NCBI GenBank assembly: GCA_021205485.1
Contig: JAJPXK010000008.1
Span: 1-6,960, forward strand
Direction: 5' to 3'
DNA: 6,960 nucleotides
DNA from: Clostridia bacterium
Lineage (GTDB): Bacteria; Bacillota; Clostridia; Christensenellales; Borkfalkiaceae
Shown: positions 6,180-6,960 of the stretch, piece by piece
How the letters are laid out: every line of letters begins with the position of its first letter
Numbering within the stretch: position 1 is the first letter of the stretch
Program-made: the position numbers and the translations under genes
Notes under the pieces: model-generated
What the model saw: the letters and a program-made list of their open reading frames with translations, nothing else
Told to the model about the DNA's origin: nothing
Databases searched by the model: none

Positions 6180-6455
6180 ATGACAGCTTTACCTAAAATT
6201 TTACCGGTAAACGAACTAAAGAATACGGCAAGTATAATGAAAACGTGTCAGGAAAGCGATGTGCCTATTGTCATAACAAAAAATGGATACGGGGAAGCGG
6301 TAATTATGAGCGTCAAACTTTATGAAGAAATGTTTGCAAAAGCTCAGGCTGCGGCGCTTGTTAACGAAAGTTTAGACGAGATAGAAAAAGGAGCGGCGGC
6401 AAGGGATGGCGACGAGTTCTTTGATTCCATGAGGGCAAAGTATGGCAAAATGTAA
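6180..6455 (+). CDS. Phd/YefM-family antitoxin
   Basis: This 91-residue protein is the antitoxin of a type II toxin-antitoxin pair. The N-terminal part (about 1-55) matches the Phd/YefM DNA-binding dimer fold: a PVNELKNTAS start (9-18), VPIVITKNGYGEAVIMS (28-44) and a YEEMF helix (48-52). The charged C-terminal part (about 60-91), ending in LRAKY-like SMRAKYGKM, would wrap around and neutralise the toxin. AGGGAGGT (6167-6174) gives a strong ribosome binding site six bases upstream. The antitoxin comes first, as usual, and should repress the operon through the palindrome at 6125-6152. Its base composition is more AT-rich than the aro genes, in keeping with a mobile module. Confidence 0.9.
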   Translation: MTALPKILPVNELKNTASIMKTCQESDVPIVITKNGYGEAVIMSVKLYEEMFAKAQAAALVNESLDEIEKGAAARDGDEFFDSMRAKYGKM

Positions 6456-6750
6456 GCTAAAGATATATCCTGCAGCTCAAACCGATATGGAACAGATATT
6501 TAAGTACATCAATGAAGAACTTTGTAATCCGTCTGCTGCGAATGATCTTATAAACGATTTTTATAAATCGCTTGACAATGCTTGCATGTTTCCTGAAAGT
6601 TGTCCGCTGATTAATAACGAATATGTAAAAGACAGAACGCTGCGGAAAATGGTTGTAAGCAATTACATAATTTTTTACCGTGTAAGAGGGGATGAGGTGC
6701 AGGTAGTGCGGGTTTTATATGGTATGAGCGATTATAAATATTTGTTATAA
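6442..6750 (+). CDS. RelE/ParE-family toxin
   Basis: This 102-residue protein is the toxin partner. It follows the RelE/ParE superfamily pattern: AAQTDMEQIFKYI helix (11-23), LCNPSAAND (27-35), MFPESCP (49-55), LRKMVVSNYIIFYRV (67-81) and VVRVLYG (88-94) leading to DY (97-98). Members either cut mRNA at the ribosome (RelE) or poison gyrase (ParE); the sequence does not settle which. Relatives often have arginines just after the YG pair, where this one has Met95-Ser96. The start overlaps the antitoxin end by 14 bases, with GAGGG (6431-6435) as its ribosome binding site, so the two are translationally linked. No frameshift or truncation is seen. Confidence 0.88.
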   Translation: MAKCKLKIYPAAQTDMEQIFKYINEELCNPSAANDLINDFYKSLDNACMFPESCPLINNEYVKDRTLRKMVVSNYIIFYRVRGDEVQVVRVLYGMSDYKYLL

Positions 6751-6758
6751 GCAAGCAA

Positions 6759-6786
6759 AAGCCGTGTTTACTCACGGCTTATTTTT
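6759..6786 (+). terminator. Intrinsic terminator of the toxin-antitoxin operon
   Basis: AAGCCGTG (6759-6766) and CACGGCTT (6773-6780) form a perfect 8-bp stem with a 6-base loop, followed by ATTTTT (6781-6786). An A-run before the stem (6757-6760) could also let it stop weakly in the other direction. It begins eight bases after the toxin stop codon. Confidence 0.85.
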
Positions 6787-6960
6787 ATCCGAATTCATAC
6801 TTCATAACAGAAAAAGACTGAATTGATTTGGTTTAAATCAGGGCGGATTTCACAAAAATCGACAAAATATTTTAATCTTCGAATAAATTTTTAAATAAAA
6901 ATATGCTAAAAAAAGAGGATTTTCAAAAAAATTTGCGTATATAAAACCCATGAAATAAAA

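Noticed and set aside
6824..6840. TGATTT and AAATCA hairpin in the right flank
   Set aside because: A 6-bp AT-rich stem in AT-rich sequence is expected by chance and has no adjacent gene or T-run.
6938..6946. TATATAAAA near the right edge as a promoter for a gene beyond the window
   Set aside because: No -35 is found at suitable spacing; the closest TTTTCA is about 14 bases away.

Overview
The window looks like chromosomal DNA from a Gram-positive anaerobe of the Clostridia. The grounds are AGGAG-type ribosome binding sites, frequent ATA (Ile) and AGG (Arg) codons at moderate GC, a Bacillus-type chorismate synthase N-terminus, a type II dehydroquinase, and tightly packed genes all on the plus strand. 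The genus cannot be told from the sequence.

Layout. Positions 1-157 hold no supported gene, only a strong imperfect hairpin (70-105). A good sigma-A type promoter (158-186), overlapped by a 9-bp inverted repeat, precedes seven close or overlapping genes: a membrane-anchored ComEC/Rec2-like metallo-beta-lactamase-fold protein with an eroded metal site (229-1263), aroC, aroB, aroE, aroQ, aroK, and a short-chain dehydrogenase/reductase (5235-5978). A hairpin terminator at 6000-6033 closes this unit. A separate, more AT-rich Phd/YefM-RelE/ParE toxin-antitoxin module follows (6180-6750), with its own consensus promoter, a palindromic operator and a terminator. Positions 6787-6960 are AT-rich and show no gene.

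How the genes work together. AroB, AroQ, AroE, AroK and AroC cover DAHP to shikimate 3-phosphate and EPSP to chorismate. DAHP synthase and EPSP synthase (AroA) are not in the window, so the pathway must be completed elsewhere. Two of the junctions are 4-bp ATGA overlaps, and several genes lack a clear ribosome binding site of their own, which suggests translational coupling. The last gene is a complete SDR. It could be a FabG-like reductase, but its active-site region resembles the YmfI-type reductases of elongation factor P modification.

The points most worth a second look are the degenerate metallo-beta-lactamase protein heading an aromatic operon, the inverted repeat over the operon promoter, the possible EF-P link of the SDR, and an acidic residue in AroE that suggests NAD rather than NADP use. 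I found no clear evidence of a wholly new system here.
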